A stretch of 43,225 nt of DNA from Zancudomyces culisetae (Eukaryota > Kickxellomycota > Harpellomycetes > Harpellales > Legeriomycetaceae): the NCBI GenBank assembly GCA_001969505.1, contig LSSK01000049.1:1-43225 (forward strand), given 5' to 3'. Shown piece after piece: positions 10,008-20,600 of this stretch. The position numbers and the translations under genes are program-made. How positions within the stretch are numbered: position 1 is the stretch's first letter; each line of letters starts with the position of its first letter. The notes under the pieces are model-generated. The model saw only the letters and a list, made by a program, of their open reading frames with translations. It had not been told where the DNA came from and did no database searches.

Positions 10008-10725
10008 ATGTACAAAAAGACTAACCCGACATTACTTAACATACTTTGTGTTGTTTTTCCTCCGCTGGCAGTTTACAGAATGTGTGGTGTAGCAAAACTC
10101 TTTTTTTTGAGCATAGGCCTCACACTGCTGTTCTTCATCCCTGGTAAGGACACACTTTAATAAAGATCGATATAATAGTTGTGTAAATGTTCATCTATAT
10201 TGTATAGGTATACTTTTTGCATTCTATCTAAAATATGCAATTCAGGCTTTCGATAATAAAAAGAAAAAAAAGCTCAAAACAGACAAAAATACATGGAGAA
10301 CATTTGATACAAGGGAGGTAAGGTCAAACGAGAACGGTGCAGCAAGTAAACGCAAAAGTGATAGTAGGATTGAGATAGGAGCTGATGAAGAAAAATGTGA
10401 GAATAAATGTCCTGGTGGCAGTGATAGTGAGAGTGGTAGTGGTAGTGGTAGTGAGAGTAAGAGTAAGAGTAAGAGTAAGAGTAAGAGTAAGAGTAAGAGT
10501 AAAAGTGATAGTGATAGTGATAGTGATAGTGATAGCGAGATCGAGAGTGTGGATGAAAACGAAGATACGTCTGTGGAAGATATATTCGAAAGATCCAAGT
10601 TCTCTTATGTTGATATATTTGATAACAATAACCAATACAAAAATCAAGATGGGGGTGAGAACGGGGATCATAGTACATTTGAACATTCTACTACGAGCGG
10701 AAAATGGAAAGGCCATGATTTATAA
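10008..10725 (+). CDS. Pmp3/SNA-like membrane protein with long Ser-dipeptide tail; exons 10008-10143 and 10208-10725
   Basis: The spliced protein is 217 aa. The first ~60 residues are a Pmp3-family core with two membrane segments (NILCVVFPPLAVYRMCGVAK, FFLSIGLTLLFFIPG, then ILFAFYLKYAIQAF). The intron (donor GTAAGG, acceptor ATAG, 64 nt) sits at the same Pro-Gly position as in the PMP3 gene at 4507-4763, so the two are related. Unlike ordinary Pmp3 (about 55 aa), it carries a ~155-residue cytoplasmic tail with (GS)n, eight Lys-Ser and five Asp-Ser pairs, then an acidic stretch and ends GKWKGHDL. The Asp-Ser run is a plausible CK2 substrate. Yeast Sna3/Sna4 also have tails, but with PPxY motifs that I do not see here. 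The ATG at 10008 gives the family-typical N-terminus. The membrane core is certain; the tail function is unknown. Confidence 0.85.
10459..10536 (+). repeat. AAGAGT / GATAGT hexanucleotide repeat in the Pmp3-like tail
   Basis: Seven perfect AAGAGT units plus one AAAAGT encode (Lys-Ser)8; four GATAGT plus one GATAGC encode (Asp-Ser)5. The opposite-strand open frames here are artefacts of the repeat. Confidence 0.9.
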
Positions 10726-11150
10726 CAATAAAAAAGTTATTTCTGAGTGGTATTTACATTCAGTACTACCCATTGCGTTTTTAGTCGGACAATTTTCATT
10801 TTAATAGTGCTGATATTTATTTAATACTGACTTTGCATAAAATCTGAAATGGTAGTGAATAGTTTTCTATGACAAGGGAGAATTTTGTACTTGAAAAAAA
10901 GTTAATAAAGAAAAGTCTAATTATGCATCATGAAATAGGTAACTGGATGTATTAGGTCTCACTTGGCATACCCCCTAATGAGACATTTAAAATAAACACC
11001 TTTTCTCACATTTGTTAACCTATTCTGGGCGACCCAATTTCAGAAAAGCAACAGATGACCAGAATATAATTTTGTGCTTTTTGTATCAATAGAAAAGGCA
11101 CAACAATCAGCTAGCTAATTTTAAAATCAGTATTATTGGTCCAGTAACAA
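10726..11150. other. Convergent spacer between the Pmp3-like gene and the carrier gene
   Basis: This is a 425-bp AT-rich 3' spacer. No gene, RNA or repeat is visible. Confidence 0.6.
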
Positions 11151-12830
11151 TCAATAGGATTCAATACCAACAGTATCTTTAACAAATTCATAAACAACTA
11201 ATCCTAAACTTGTCGCAGGAACCGCTCTAAGTGCAACTACGAGCCAGCCAGAATACAGTGATCTCAAGGCTCTTAGCGTGGTGACTGTCGAATTGGCCTT
11301 TTCGTTGGGGGTTTTCGCTAATACCTCTGAACATATTTGTTTCCATGTGTACATGTATGGACTTGATAATATCTTGATCTTCTTTTTTTTCAAAAATCTA
11401 CTATTTCTATATTTACCAGAAAGCACCCAAGAGTCGGAGAGTTGATTTACAAGTACTTTGCTTCTAAACTGATCAAGGGGATAGTCTGCTATTTGGTACA
11501 TTAAAGCACACGTTGCCCCTGAAATCAGCGTACATCCAGATTGGATTATAAACCCTGGCAGATTTTTCATCGAAAAAATATCAATCTCTTTCCTAGCAAC
11601 TACGTCACCATCAATAGATAGCTTGTTGTAAACAAAATCCTGTATCCTAACATTTGATTCCATAATCTCCCTTGTCTTTCGTAGCATTAACCCATAAAAA
11701 CCAAAGAACACCGAAAATCCCAAAGTATCCTAGTGTTAAATTAGTCATAAGAATTTTACTCGCGCTGCGTTGGCTGGTGATGGGATTGAGCGATAAAGAA
11801 AAACCAGGTATAAATAGGTTCATTCAGAAACAAGCACTATAGCTACAGTTATCCAAACTATACACGTATATTCGAAATAGAATCTTACCTTTACAAAAGT
11901 TAAGCGAAAACATTTATACAACTCATGTATGTTGGAAGCTTTAAATTCAGTCTTAACAAAACCCAAGTAACTAGAGTGCTTCCCATTAATCATATCATTG
12001 GCCTGGAAGCGCAAACTAATATTATCTAGCGGAGTGGCGACTAGAGATTGAACACCTCCTGCTATACCACCTGCTGCAAAACGAAGGTAGTCTTGTACTT
12101 CAAAAAATCTGCTTTCCTTAAGCGATTCCAATATTTTTAAACCAGGTCTAGGAGCAGAGTCGTCTTTTTTGGAGGTAGCAATATTGTATGCTATGTACAA
12201 CATGGGATATGATAGAGTGTACGTGGAAAACAAAGAAAATCCCACAAGCCAATTGAAGAAGAGCGGCTGTAGCACAAATTTTGGCACAAAGCTAAGCTAT
12301 GTTTCCAGTTTACACGGTAAGTAAAGCATTTTACGAATACCGTCATCATTTAGCGACAGTCAGCCATATGTAAATGGTGGTACTATCCTCTTCGGGGGTG
12401 GGTAACTATACTTATGTTTAGTACAAGTTGTATCAAGACTTACTCCCTTTTCTTGTATAGCATTGTAAATCAGTCCAATCGAAGTGGAGTGAAAATGAAA
12501 AAGCTTTCCATTCGTACTTTCCGGTCTGAGTGCCTTTGCTGTAGCTAAATAGTCGACTCGTACCGGCCTGAACAGCTAATATTTTAAAAGTATAAACCAT
12601 ACAAAATGTGATAAAAGGAGGGGCTGCGAGGTATTGGCCAGAAACGTGCGCTAATAATATATTATAAATCATGTTTATACCTTAAGCGGAGTTCTATACC
12701 ACAAGTATAATGGTTTTAACAACAATCCCTTGACGGCTGATGTCAAGGCGGCCACTTTGGCCGCCTGCATTCGGCTAACACTTTCGAAATCCTGTTTGGT
12801 CTTTGCATTAATGTTACCTGGTTTCGACAT
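11151..12830 (-). CDS. Mitochondrial carrier family (SLC25) protein; four exons
   Basis: Exons are 12830-12681, 12575-12444, 12296-11889 and 11729-11151, giving 422 aa; all three introns are phase 0. Donors are GTATAA, GTAAGT and GTAAGA; acceptors are TTAG, ATAG and CTAG. The second carrier repeat is clear (FAAGGIAGGVQSLVATPLDN, with PxD at 183-185), and the third has a YPLDQFRSK signature (P314-D316). The first repeat is degenerate (LLKPLYLWYRTPLKLFRPVR). The conserved FVKDTLGFSVFFGFYGLM follows the second repeat. SLC25 proteins exchange metabolites across the inner mitochondrial membrane; the substrate cannot be read from the sequence. The extended length and degenerate first repeat resemble a fungal subgroup that I associate, uncertainly, with yeast YFR045W. 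The ATG at 12830 opens the only frame compatible with all exons. Confidence 0.85.
12728..12765. other. Two abutting hairpins in exon 1 of the carrier gene
   Basis: CCTTGAC/GTCAAGG (12728-12734 with 12742-12748, 7-nt loop) and GGCGGCC/GGCCGCC (12747-12753 with 12759-12765, 5-nt loop) are perfect 7-bp stems that overlap by two bases. They lie 66-103 nt into the coding sequence and are strikingly GC-rich for this region. Confidence 0.7.
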
Positions 12831-14217
12831 TTGGATACCTCAGCCAGCTACGGTGCACTTTTGCAACCCCAATTTCATATATTAATCAAAGGGGAACCAA
12901 TTGATTTTAAATATTTGTTAATATCAACCACAGAGCATGTATCGTCGTTTGTCCAAATTATAAATGTATTCAAATTCGTTTTGGCTACTATTAAAGCTCT
13001 TATTTTTTAATGTATTTGTGTTTCAAATGTCAGCTGAAGAAAAAAATTTTTCACACGGGAGAGGAGGAGGATTTGTAGTAGATCTTTCTCCCTCCATTCC
13101 CCTCCCGGAGATATTTGATCCTTGTGGTGGTTGGTGTTTATCAAGCTGGCTAAATGGCACGTGAATTGTAGGTTTTCCTATAGACCCAATATTATGTAGC
13201 TAGAGCTAAAAAGCATCAACACTTCTCTTTGGATTATGGTTGCATGTCTAGTTTGAGCAACAGGTGGAGTATTCAGAAAAATTGAGCGCGATATCGTTTA
13301 TTTTTGCTTCAAATTTCGTTCATTAACCCAAATAAAAATATGATCTTGGCATTTTATTTTTTTATTGCTGCCAGTACAGCATTAAAAGTTAAAATCTATA
13401 TTAAGCATTACAAAAAGAAATAATTATATTGTCTATTACATATCTATTCTCTTAAAAGTCCTACATTATACAAATACCTTTCCATCCATATTTATTTTTT
13501 CGTGACTTTTTTTTTTCGCAAACAAGAAGAGTGGTGATAGATGTGATGTAAACTAACACAAATACTCTAGGGAAAAAATAAACAGTTTCTAATTTTATCC
13601 TGTCCCCAATAGTACATTGTCAAATATAGAAACCAGGGAATCCGAATCGTTTTCTTGTTTGACTACAGATGCAACGAGCCATGAAAAAGGAAAAAGAAAA
13701 TTTACGAGTCTGCTGCATGGTACCTTTGGATTGCAAAAAAGTGCTGCAGATATCGGATAATCATTCTTCACCATCATCAAGGACGTCATATGGATAATCT
13801 CTACGTATGTTCATTCTCCTGACTTCAATATACACACACAAGATCTTGCTACCCTTTTGCTTTTCCATTTTTCTCTATTTTTATTATCATAAGTTAAAGT
13901 GTGATGCTTTTTGCTTAATTTTTGTGGGCTATCTGTGTTTCATAAGAATACTAAGAGCAGAACTCCGAGCCATACACTAGGATTATTCTTTTTCGGTGCT
14001 GTATTCCGTCTTTGGGTTCCAATATTATATTTTAATCTATTTCTCTGTGAACTAAGACTGAATCAGAGGTATATCGATTTCGTTTGCAAGCTTACTTGAT
14101 AACTAACAAAATGTCGAAATCTAGATACCACCCCTGTACTTTTATATGCGATACATAATCTGCAGATGGCGTAAAAGTTGAAATAGGCTCATTAATGAGA
14201 ATATCTTTGTACTTCAC
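12831..14217. other. Long sparsely coding region upstream of the carrier gene
   Basis: This is mostly AT-rich. It holds one E-box CACGTG at 13158-13163 and T-rich runs near 13360 and 13505. Two protein-like pieces on the plus strand are described separately (13028-13760). Further open frames at 13807-13980 and 13911-14099 (+) are hydrophobic and T-rich, probably chance. Confidence 0.4.
13028..13760 (+). CDS. Candidate spliced small gene (terminal exon 13613-13760; first exon from ATG 13028)
   Basis: The terminal segment has a good acceptor context (TTCTAATTTTATCC then CAATAG) and 48 codons of balanced composition, with TRESESFSCLTTDATSHEKG and FTSLLHGTFGLQKSAADIG before TAA at 13758-13760. 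It has no ATG of its own. A plausible first exon starts at 13028 (MSAEEKNFSHGRGGG). A donor GTGAAT at 13162 would join in phase 2, but the implied ~450-nt intron is longer than any other here, so a middle exon may be missing. HGRGG recalls fungal GRGGAGN-repeat proteins only faintly. Product unknown. Confidence 0.3.
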
Positions 14218-14596
14218 TCAGCATACTTTATTGCGCTTGTATGCACAGGTCAGATGTAAAGTCATTTCTGCTATTCTAAAAATAGCATGCCTTTTGCGGT
14301 TAAGAAAGTGATAGTACCATAGTTTTGGGATTTTAAAGCATAACACCTCCAAAGGATGTAGTATATGTCTCATTTGTAATTCAGGAGTTTTGAACCTGTT
14401 CTTCGGTAATAATGAATCATCGTATTTTTTTTTGTATACTGGACCCACATCTAAAAGCCTAGGGGTTCTATGTCAATGTAAACTACACAAAATCCCATCA
14501 TCTGACATAGTTGGGCAATTATGCAAAGGTGAAAAAGAAAGCTTATTTTGTAGAAAAGCCCTCTATTTTACCTTGTTGTTTCTGGTTATTCGCCAT
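14218..14596 (-). CDS. Candidate two-exon small gene; exons 14596-14572 and 14450-14218
   Basis: This is not recognised. Exon 2 is an open frame without its own suitable start, entered after a TTTTAG acceptor. It encodes a basic, aromatic-rich sequence (PKNRFKTPELQMRHILHPLE, KLWYYHFLNRKRHAIFRIAE). A short first exon from ATG 14596 (MANNQKQQ) with donor GTAAAA joins in phase 1, giving 85 aa. The basic composition would suit a small ribosomal or mitochondrial protein, but no family is apparent. The donor is weak, and the intervening 121 nt is also open on the other strand. Confidence 0.3.
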
Positions 14597-14665
14597 TCAA
14601 TTTTCTTTATATGTTTCCAAAAATAGTATAAAAAAAAGAAGGGAGGAGGTGTGTTAGCATCATAA

Positions 14666-15054
14666 CATGCGTATCTGTCCCGATTGGAGAAACCAACACC
14701 AACTGTCGGTTTCTATCTAGAGTATTTTTGCGTTTTTGATTTTTTGATTTTGCTACCCAGCCAAGCATTGATAAAATTAAAAATAGAACAGAAAACGGGG
14801 GTTTTCGTTCATCCAAGTGAAAAGCGGACCACAGTAATCAAAACTAGCCCTATTAAAAATCCAAATGGCGGTTTGAAAGAGGAGGAATTAATTGATGAAG
14901 TACTATAATGTTAAGATGCAAACCCCCTTCACTAAACCAAACGGGTTTAAAAAAAGTAGATACAACTTTGTTTGATCCACGTTGGTATCTAGGAGAGGAG
15001 GAGCGCATTCGATTCTTCCCCATTTCTCCAATATTCAAAAAAAAGGAAGAGTAA
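14666..15054 (+). CDS. Candidate multi-exon gene, 5' end unresolved
   Basis: An open plus-strand frame ends in a protein-like stretch (ALIKLKIEQKTGVFVHPSEK, then IKTSPIKNPNG). A GTTTGA donor at 14871 and an AAAAAG acceptor ending at 14956 give an 86-nt intron containing ACTAAAC, a good branch-site match. Joining in phase 1 leads to LFDPRWYLGEEERIRFFPIS and KKKEE then TAA at 15052-15054. An upstream 39-nt intron (14722-14760) is possible but short. No start codon is evident. The family is unknown. Confidence 0.3.
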
Positions 15055-15830
15055 AATATTGAGTTTTATGCATAGAAAGAGGCCTTGATCGCTTTATAGC
15101 ACGCATCAACTTTTCAGTTATCACACTCTAAGGTGGTGGTGTATTTTTAGTCATCCAACAATTTCTGCTTATATCAATGATATGTATATAAACACTTGTA
15201 AATTGTTAGTGCTTTATTTGAGTGCTAGCAAATCAAAATACTAAAATAGTACCGTTTTTTGAAGTTTATACTAAAGATTAGTTTTCTTGTAGAGTGTCTC
15301 AACCAGTGTGCAGTTGGTGTATTGGATTGTTTTTTTTTTTGTATTAAAGTTAGCTATTGCGATAGTATCTGGGCTTTATACTCAATGTAGTTAGGTGTAT
15401 GTGGTATCCCTCAACTTTGGAAACAAGAAAAAAAAAACTATCGATAAAAGAATTCCACTCCTATCTTTTCCGTTTATCTTTTTTTAGGGTTGTTTTGTTA
15501 AACCATAGAAAGCCAATTGACCAGATTGTATATGAAAAGAGACTGCATCTGATTTTCCAGAAATATTTTTCCTAGGTGGTACGGATTAATGATTGTAAAG
15601 TTTATTATAAATAGTAGGTAGTATTTTGATTCTATCTGCTTTTTTCTTTCTTTTTTCTTTTATATTCCAAAAAAAAGTCTAGTAGCAAACCTAAATTGAC
15701 AAGTATATTTATATATCGGCTAAATCTAGTCCGATAGTCTTATTATACGTCGCAGAAACCAATATTTTCATCAAAAAGTTAGCAAGGATTGTGAAACCTT
15801 GTTGATCTTGAAAACACACTCACGCACACA

Positions 15831-15880
15831 CAGACACACACAGACACACACAGACACACACAGACACACACAGACACATA
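15831..15880 (+). repeat. CAGACACACA decamer minisatellite
   Basis: Five tandem CAGACACACA copies, the last with one substitution, flanked by related CA-rich sequence from about 15814. Confidence 0.9.
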
Positions 15881-16223
15881 CAAGCTAGACAAGTTTCATA
15901 CAAAGTATAAGGATACCAAATGTGTTCGCAATTACCAATGATTAGGATGTTATTTCTCGTTTTTATTGTCAACACAAAAACATAGTATACCAACATTTCC
16001 AACAACCATCTCTGTGCAGGTAGTGTAGCAACTGAAATAACACATCGAAAATTCCAGCTACATGTTTGAATTTAAGCTAATCTATTTACTATGCTGTTTT
16101 CTTTTTTATCGTTATAAAACTAAAACAATATGGGCAAACTAAGAGCATAAAAACACAATAGTTGGAATGTAAAGACAAGACAAAATAAGAAAGAAGGTGA
16201 TGAGTGATTCAAATTATAAGAGC

Positions 16224-16259
16224 ACATACATACATACATACATACATACATACATACAT
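16224..16259 (+). repeat. ACAT tetranucleotide microsatellite
   Basis: About nine tandem ACAT units. Confidence 0.9.
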
Positions 16260-17061
16260 TGGTCGTTACTATTGTAATAATCGTGTATGCTTTGGGCCTG
16301 TTGTTAACTGGAATATTTACTTTTGTTGTTGTTGTTGTTTGGTTTAGAGATACTTCAGTTATTTATAGAATAGCCTATTGGAGGTCTAAAATTAAGTTTG
16401 AACAAGTATTGTGAAATTGTACCATCTCAAAATTTAAATGAAATACGAAAAAAAAAATAGGCATATCATTAGGTAAAATTCTATGTGGTTACCAAAAAAA
16501 AAAACGAAAACACACACACATACACATACATATACACATTTGCCAATCCTTTTATTTGTAAACTCGACATTTGCATTTCAATTTTTTGATTCAATGGAAA
16601 CATCAGATATTGATGGGTTTTAGAAACCAGATACAAATAAAAATACAAACCTCACCCCCCTTCGTTAGTTAAATTCCACACATTTCTCGATTCTTTCCCC
16701 AAAATTAGTAAACTTCCCAACAACTCTTCAAAAAAAAAAAAAAAAAACAGAGTATTCCTAGAACAAACTACAATGTCTTATTTGTGTTGCCTTGGTTTGT
16801 GGTTCTATTATAGTTAATTGAGTCTTTCCTTAGTCTCAGTTGAGAATAAATAAATTAATAAATAGATAGATAAATAAATTGCAACACAAAACTTGGCCAC
16901 AGAATATGCCCAAGTAGCGTTTGAATTCTTTTGATATTTCTATATTGGGAGAGGAATACAGTTATTTTTTTATATATTTCAATCCCACCTGATCACACTT
17001 TATTCCAAACACATATTTTCATATTTCCAATGGGTTATTTATTGGATTAGCAGGATAAAAG

Positions 17062-17098
17062 AAAACACAAAACACAAAACACAAAACACAAAACACAA
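17062..17098 (+). repeat. AAAACAC heptanucleotide repeat
   Basis: About five tandem copies of AAAACAC. Confidence 0.85.
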
Positions 17099-17689
17099 CA
17101 CAAAAAAAAAATGATGGAAAAACCTTTAATAAAATCGATATAACAAAATAAAGTTGTGCATACATTTAAACAATTTGAATATTTTATATCCCGGAAAGTG
17201 TTCATTCCTTTTAAAGCACTAGCATAGTATTAATAATCAAATAATAAACATAAGGCAAAAAAAAAACAAAATACTATAGAAAAAAAACTCAAGATATATC
17301 ATACTAAAAACACTTACACTCGAAAAAAGAGAAAAAAAGGCATCAGTAAACTGTGGCTAATAAAGTAAAAAGATACGGAGGGGAGTCTAGTTAACGCTTT
17401 ATTGAAAAAGAAAAGTAAATATGTATATATGAATATACATACAGTTATATAGGTGAAAAAAAAGACGATATATAAAGCTTCTGGCCATAATAAGGCACCA
17501 AGATCAAGAAAGCAAAGGTTAAATTGTATTCTGCAATAAAGGGAAAACGAAAGGGAAAAGGAAAAGGAAAGGTCGTTGATAAAAGATAATACACAAGTTA
17601 ATATATATGCCATCATTAAATCCCTTTGCTCACAGCCACAAGGTTTAGAATAAAAGACAAATTGTAAAAGAATATATTGAACTTGAAGA

Positions 17690-20600
17690 ATGAAAAAGCT
17701 TTTAGGTGAATTAAAGAACAAAAATAAAGAGAAAGAGAAAGAGAAAGAGAAAGAGAAAGAGAAAGAGAAAGAAAAAGAGAAAGAGAAAGAGAAAGAGGGG
17801 GGAGAGGAAAGTGTAAAAGGAAAGGGAAAGGGAAAGATAACGGGAAAGGAGACGGGGAAGGGAAAAGATTATAGCTGGCCACGTTCTAGTATAGATAACG
17901 TTCCTTACAATACGTATTCTAAATATGAGTATGTGCTTGGAGGTAAGTAATTCAGAATACTAGAAGTAAAGTAAAGTAAATAAAAGAGAAAAATAAGGAG
18001 TTTTTGGAATAATCACATATTGACAATGCCGGTTTTAGTTTTGAAAAGTTATTAAAGTGAGATATTCAAAAGTAGATGCAACAAGTTACGATGAACCAGA
18101 GCATCATGTGCCGGATGGTAACATGGCATCAGATACCTATGACCTCAGTAGGATTGAAGAGGAAAGTATAGAGTTTAGAGATGGTGGTGATGGTGGTAGC
18201 TTCAGGCAGAAGTTTAAAGGCACAATTACAGATTATGGATTCAGGCATTCATTAGATAGTGGTAGGGCTAACTCGGGATTATCAAATGTTAAAGATGAGT
18301 TGTACAACAATTGGGATACAAATAAATTTGCTACCAGTCCCAAGAGTGAGACTACATCAGTTACAGATTTCATTCCAAAAAAGAAAAAAGTGGGATTTGT
18401 TGATCAGGGTATTCCAGGAGATTACGAAACTGATGAAAATATAGTCATGGAAAAAAAAAACCTATTTGAAACGATATATGATAGAAATATTAGAAATGGA
18501 GAAGGTATGTTTAATTCATCACGAAGTAAGTCAGAGGATACCACAAGATTAAACTTCAGCAAGGGGAGTGGCTTTAGCTATTTAAGCCTTGGAAAGCTGT
18601 TCAAGAAAAGTGGATCGAGTTCAAAAGTAAAAGCTGGTGGTATTGGTGTTGGTATTGGTACTAAGAGCCCAAAACTGCAAAAAGCGAGTAAAATTGATGA
18701 GAAAAAGGAAAAAGTAAACGAAACAAGCAGTCCAATAATACAAAGTGGAGTATCTAAAAAGACTGATACAGGAAACAATACTAATGGATCAAAATCACCG
18801 AGTGTGAATCAAGAGAAAAGTAGCATTGCAGAGTATAGTATTTTGGGATCAGATATAGGAACGGAGAATAGTTATATTGGAGAAAGCATTACACAACTCA
18901 GTTTGAATATTGATCTTGAAGATGACGATATTAGTTATGGGAAGGATATCTTGGAGCAAATGAATTCCAGGGAACTACAAGATTCCAATATTTCAAATTA
19001 TGGAGCAGAGCTTAGTACAAAGACAATAAATAGAATGAGTAGCTTGATGAAAGAGAATCTTGTACAGCAAACAATAGAGTACAATGAAGATCTTGTAGGG
19101 GGGGTTAATGCAGACACTCATTCTTATAATATGCAAAATGATGACCTGATGTTGGATAATTATAGTATTTTCCATAATTTAACAAATGTATCATTGGAGC
19201 ATAGCCATAAACATAACGCAGAACTTTACTTGGACAATGAAAAAGAAAGGGACATGGAAAAAATAGTTGATCAAGCTATTTTAAAAGAAAATGAACAACA
19301 GGAAAAACGAGAACAGCTATGGATTGAAAAGACGGTGATAAACGAAAAGAGTAAAAATGTGGAAATAAGGAAAGCCGATGTTGACGATATTGATACTGGT
19401 AACTCTGTAGTGAAAAAGAATAGAGGAGATCAAGAGAATTTTGATTATGATATTGATATTGGTATTGGTATTGATACTGATTCTGGAGGAGTAGAACCGA
19501 ATCAATATGTGGATTCAGATATTATTGGGTATATATTCCAAGATGTTAAAATACAAGATAGTGCTGAGATACAAGTTGAAGAGGAAATAGAAATAGAAAT
19601 AGGAAAAGAAAAAGAAAAGGGATCGAAAGTTTTGAATATAAACCATGATACTGAAAATACAGCTAGTTTTCAAAATGAATCAAGTAATATAGCATTTACA
19701 AACAGTAAAAATGAGGATGAGACCAAAGAATTACAGGGAAGTACACAAGAGTTGTATATACAACACCATATTTATACACTAATGTTTGATGGTGTAGCAA
19801 GGGATAAAAATGAAAATGAAAATGAAAAGTGTGATCAAGTAGAGAGAGGGAGTAGTGACAAGGAATTGCAGAGTACTTTAGAGCGAAAAGAGTTGCCAGA
19901 AAAACAGTACGAGGATATGCAAGACAAGGAAACAAGTGAAGAAGCAATATACCAAAGCTACGTTGGATCAATTAAAGATATGTATAAAAAGAAAAGAAGT
20001 AAACGAGGCATGAAAAGTATAAAGTGGAAGAGTAGGAGATTATCTACAAAAAGTAGAACATCAAATGGATTTAAAAGGTCTAATAGTCTGGTAGACAGAA
20101 TCGATAAAGGAGAGAGTTTATTGGCAGATGCATATAGTCGCAAGCTAGATGGTATTAAATCACTTGAACAGAAAATCTTGAATATCATTCCATCTGAAGT
20201 TATTAGAAAAGTCGTGATTGATCAAATAAATAAATTTGAAAAACTAGATGACGAGGAATTAGAAGCAATACAGAGAAAAATAAGTTGTAATTATAACTCT
20301 AGTGATGATGAAATTGATAATATGTTAAACGGTGAAAGAGGAGGAGAAGGAGAAGGAGAAGAACATGAAATGATCGAAAGGTTAGAGCAAAAAATCAAAA
20401 GAGTGAAAAATAAGATGCAATTAGAGGTAAAAATAAAAGATGCGGCAAGTAATCTAGTAAAGTTATATACCAGAAATGCAAATACTAAAAAGATTAACGA
20501 ATCGATATATCAACAAGAAGTTGCAGAGAAAAACTTGCAAACATTACGAGTAAAAGAACTTGAACCGCTTGAAGAACAGATTAAAAGGTGGAAAAAGAGA

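Larger units (their letters stand above)
15055..17689. other. 2.6-kb non-coding region upstream of the Uds1-like gene
   Basis: No convincing coding exon is visible on either strand. The region is dominated by poly-A/poly-T runs and microsatellites and presumably includes the promoter and a long 5' leader of the large gene. A non-coding RNA cannot be excluded by eye. Confidence 0.5.

Noticed and set aside
10242-10804. Several long open frames on both strands over the Ser-dipeptide repeat
   Set aside because: They are other-frame readings of the AAGAGT/GATAGT repeat; only the frame spliced to the Pmp3 core is supported.
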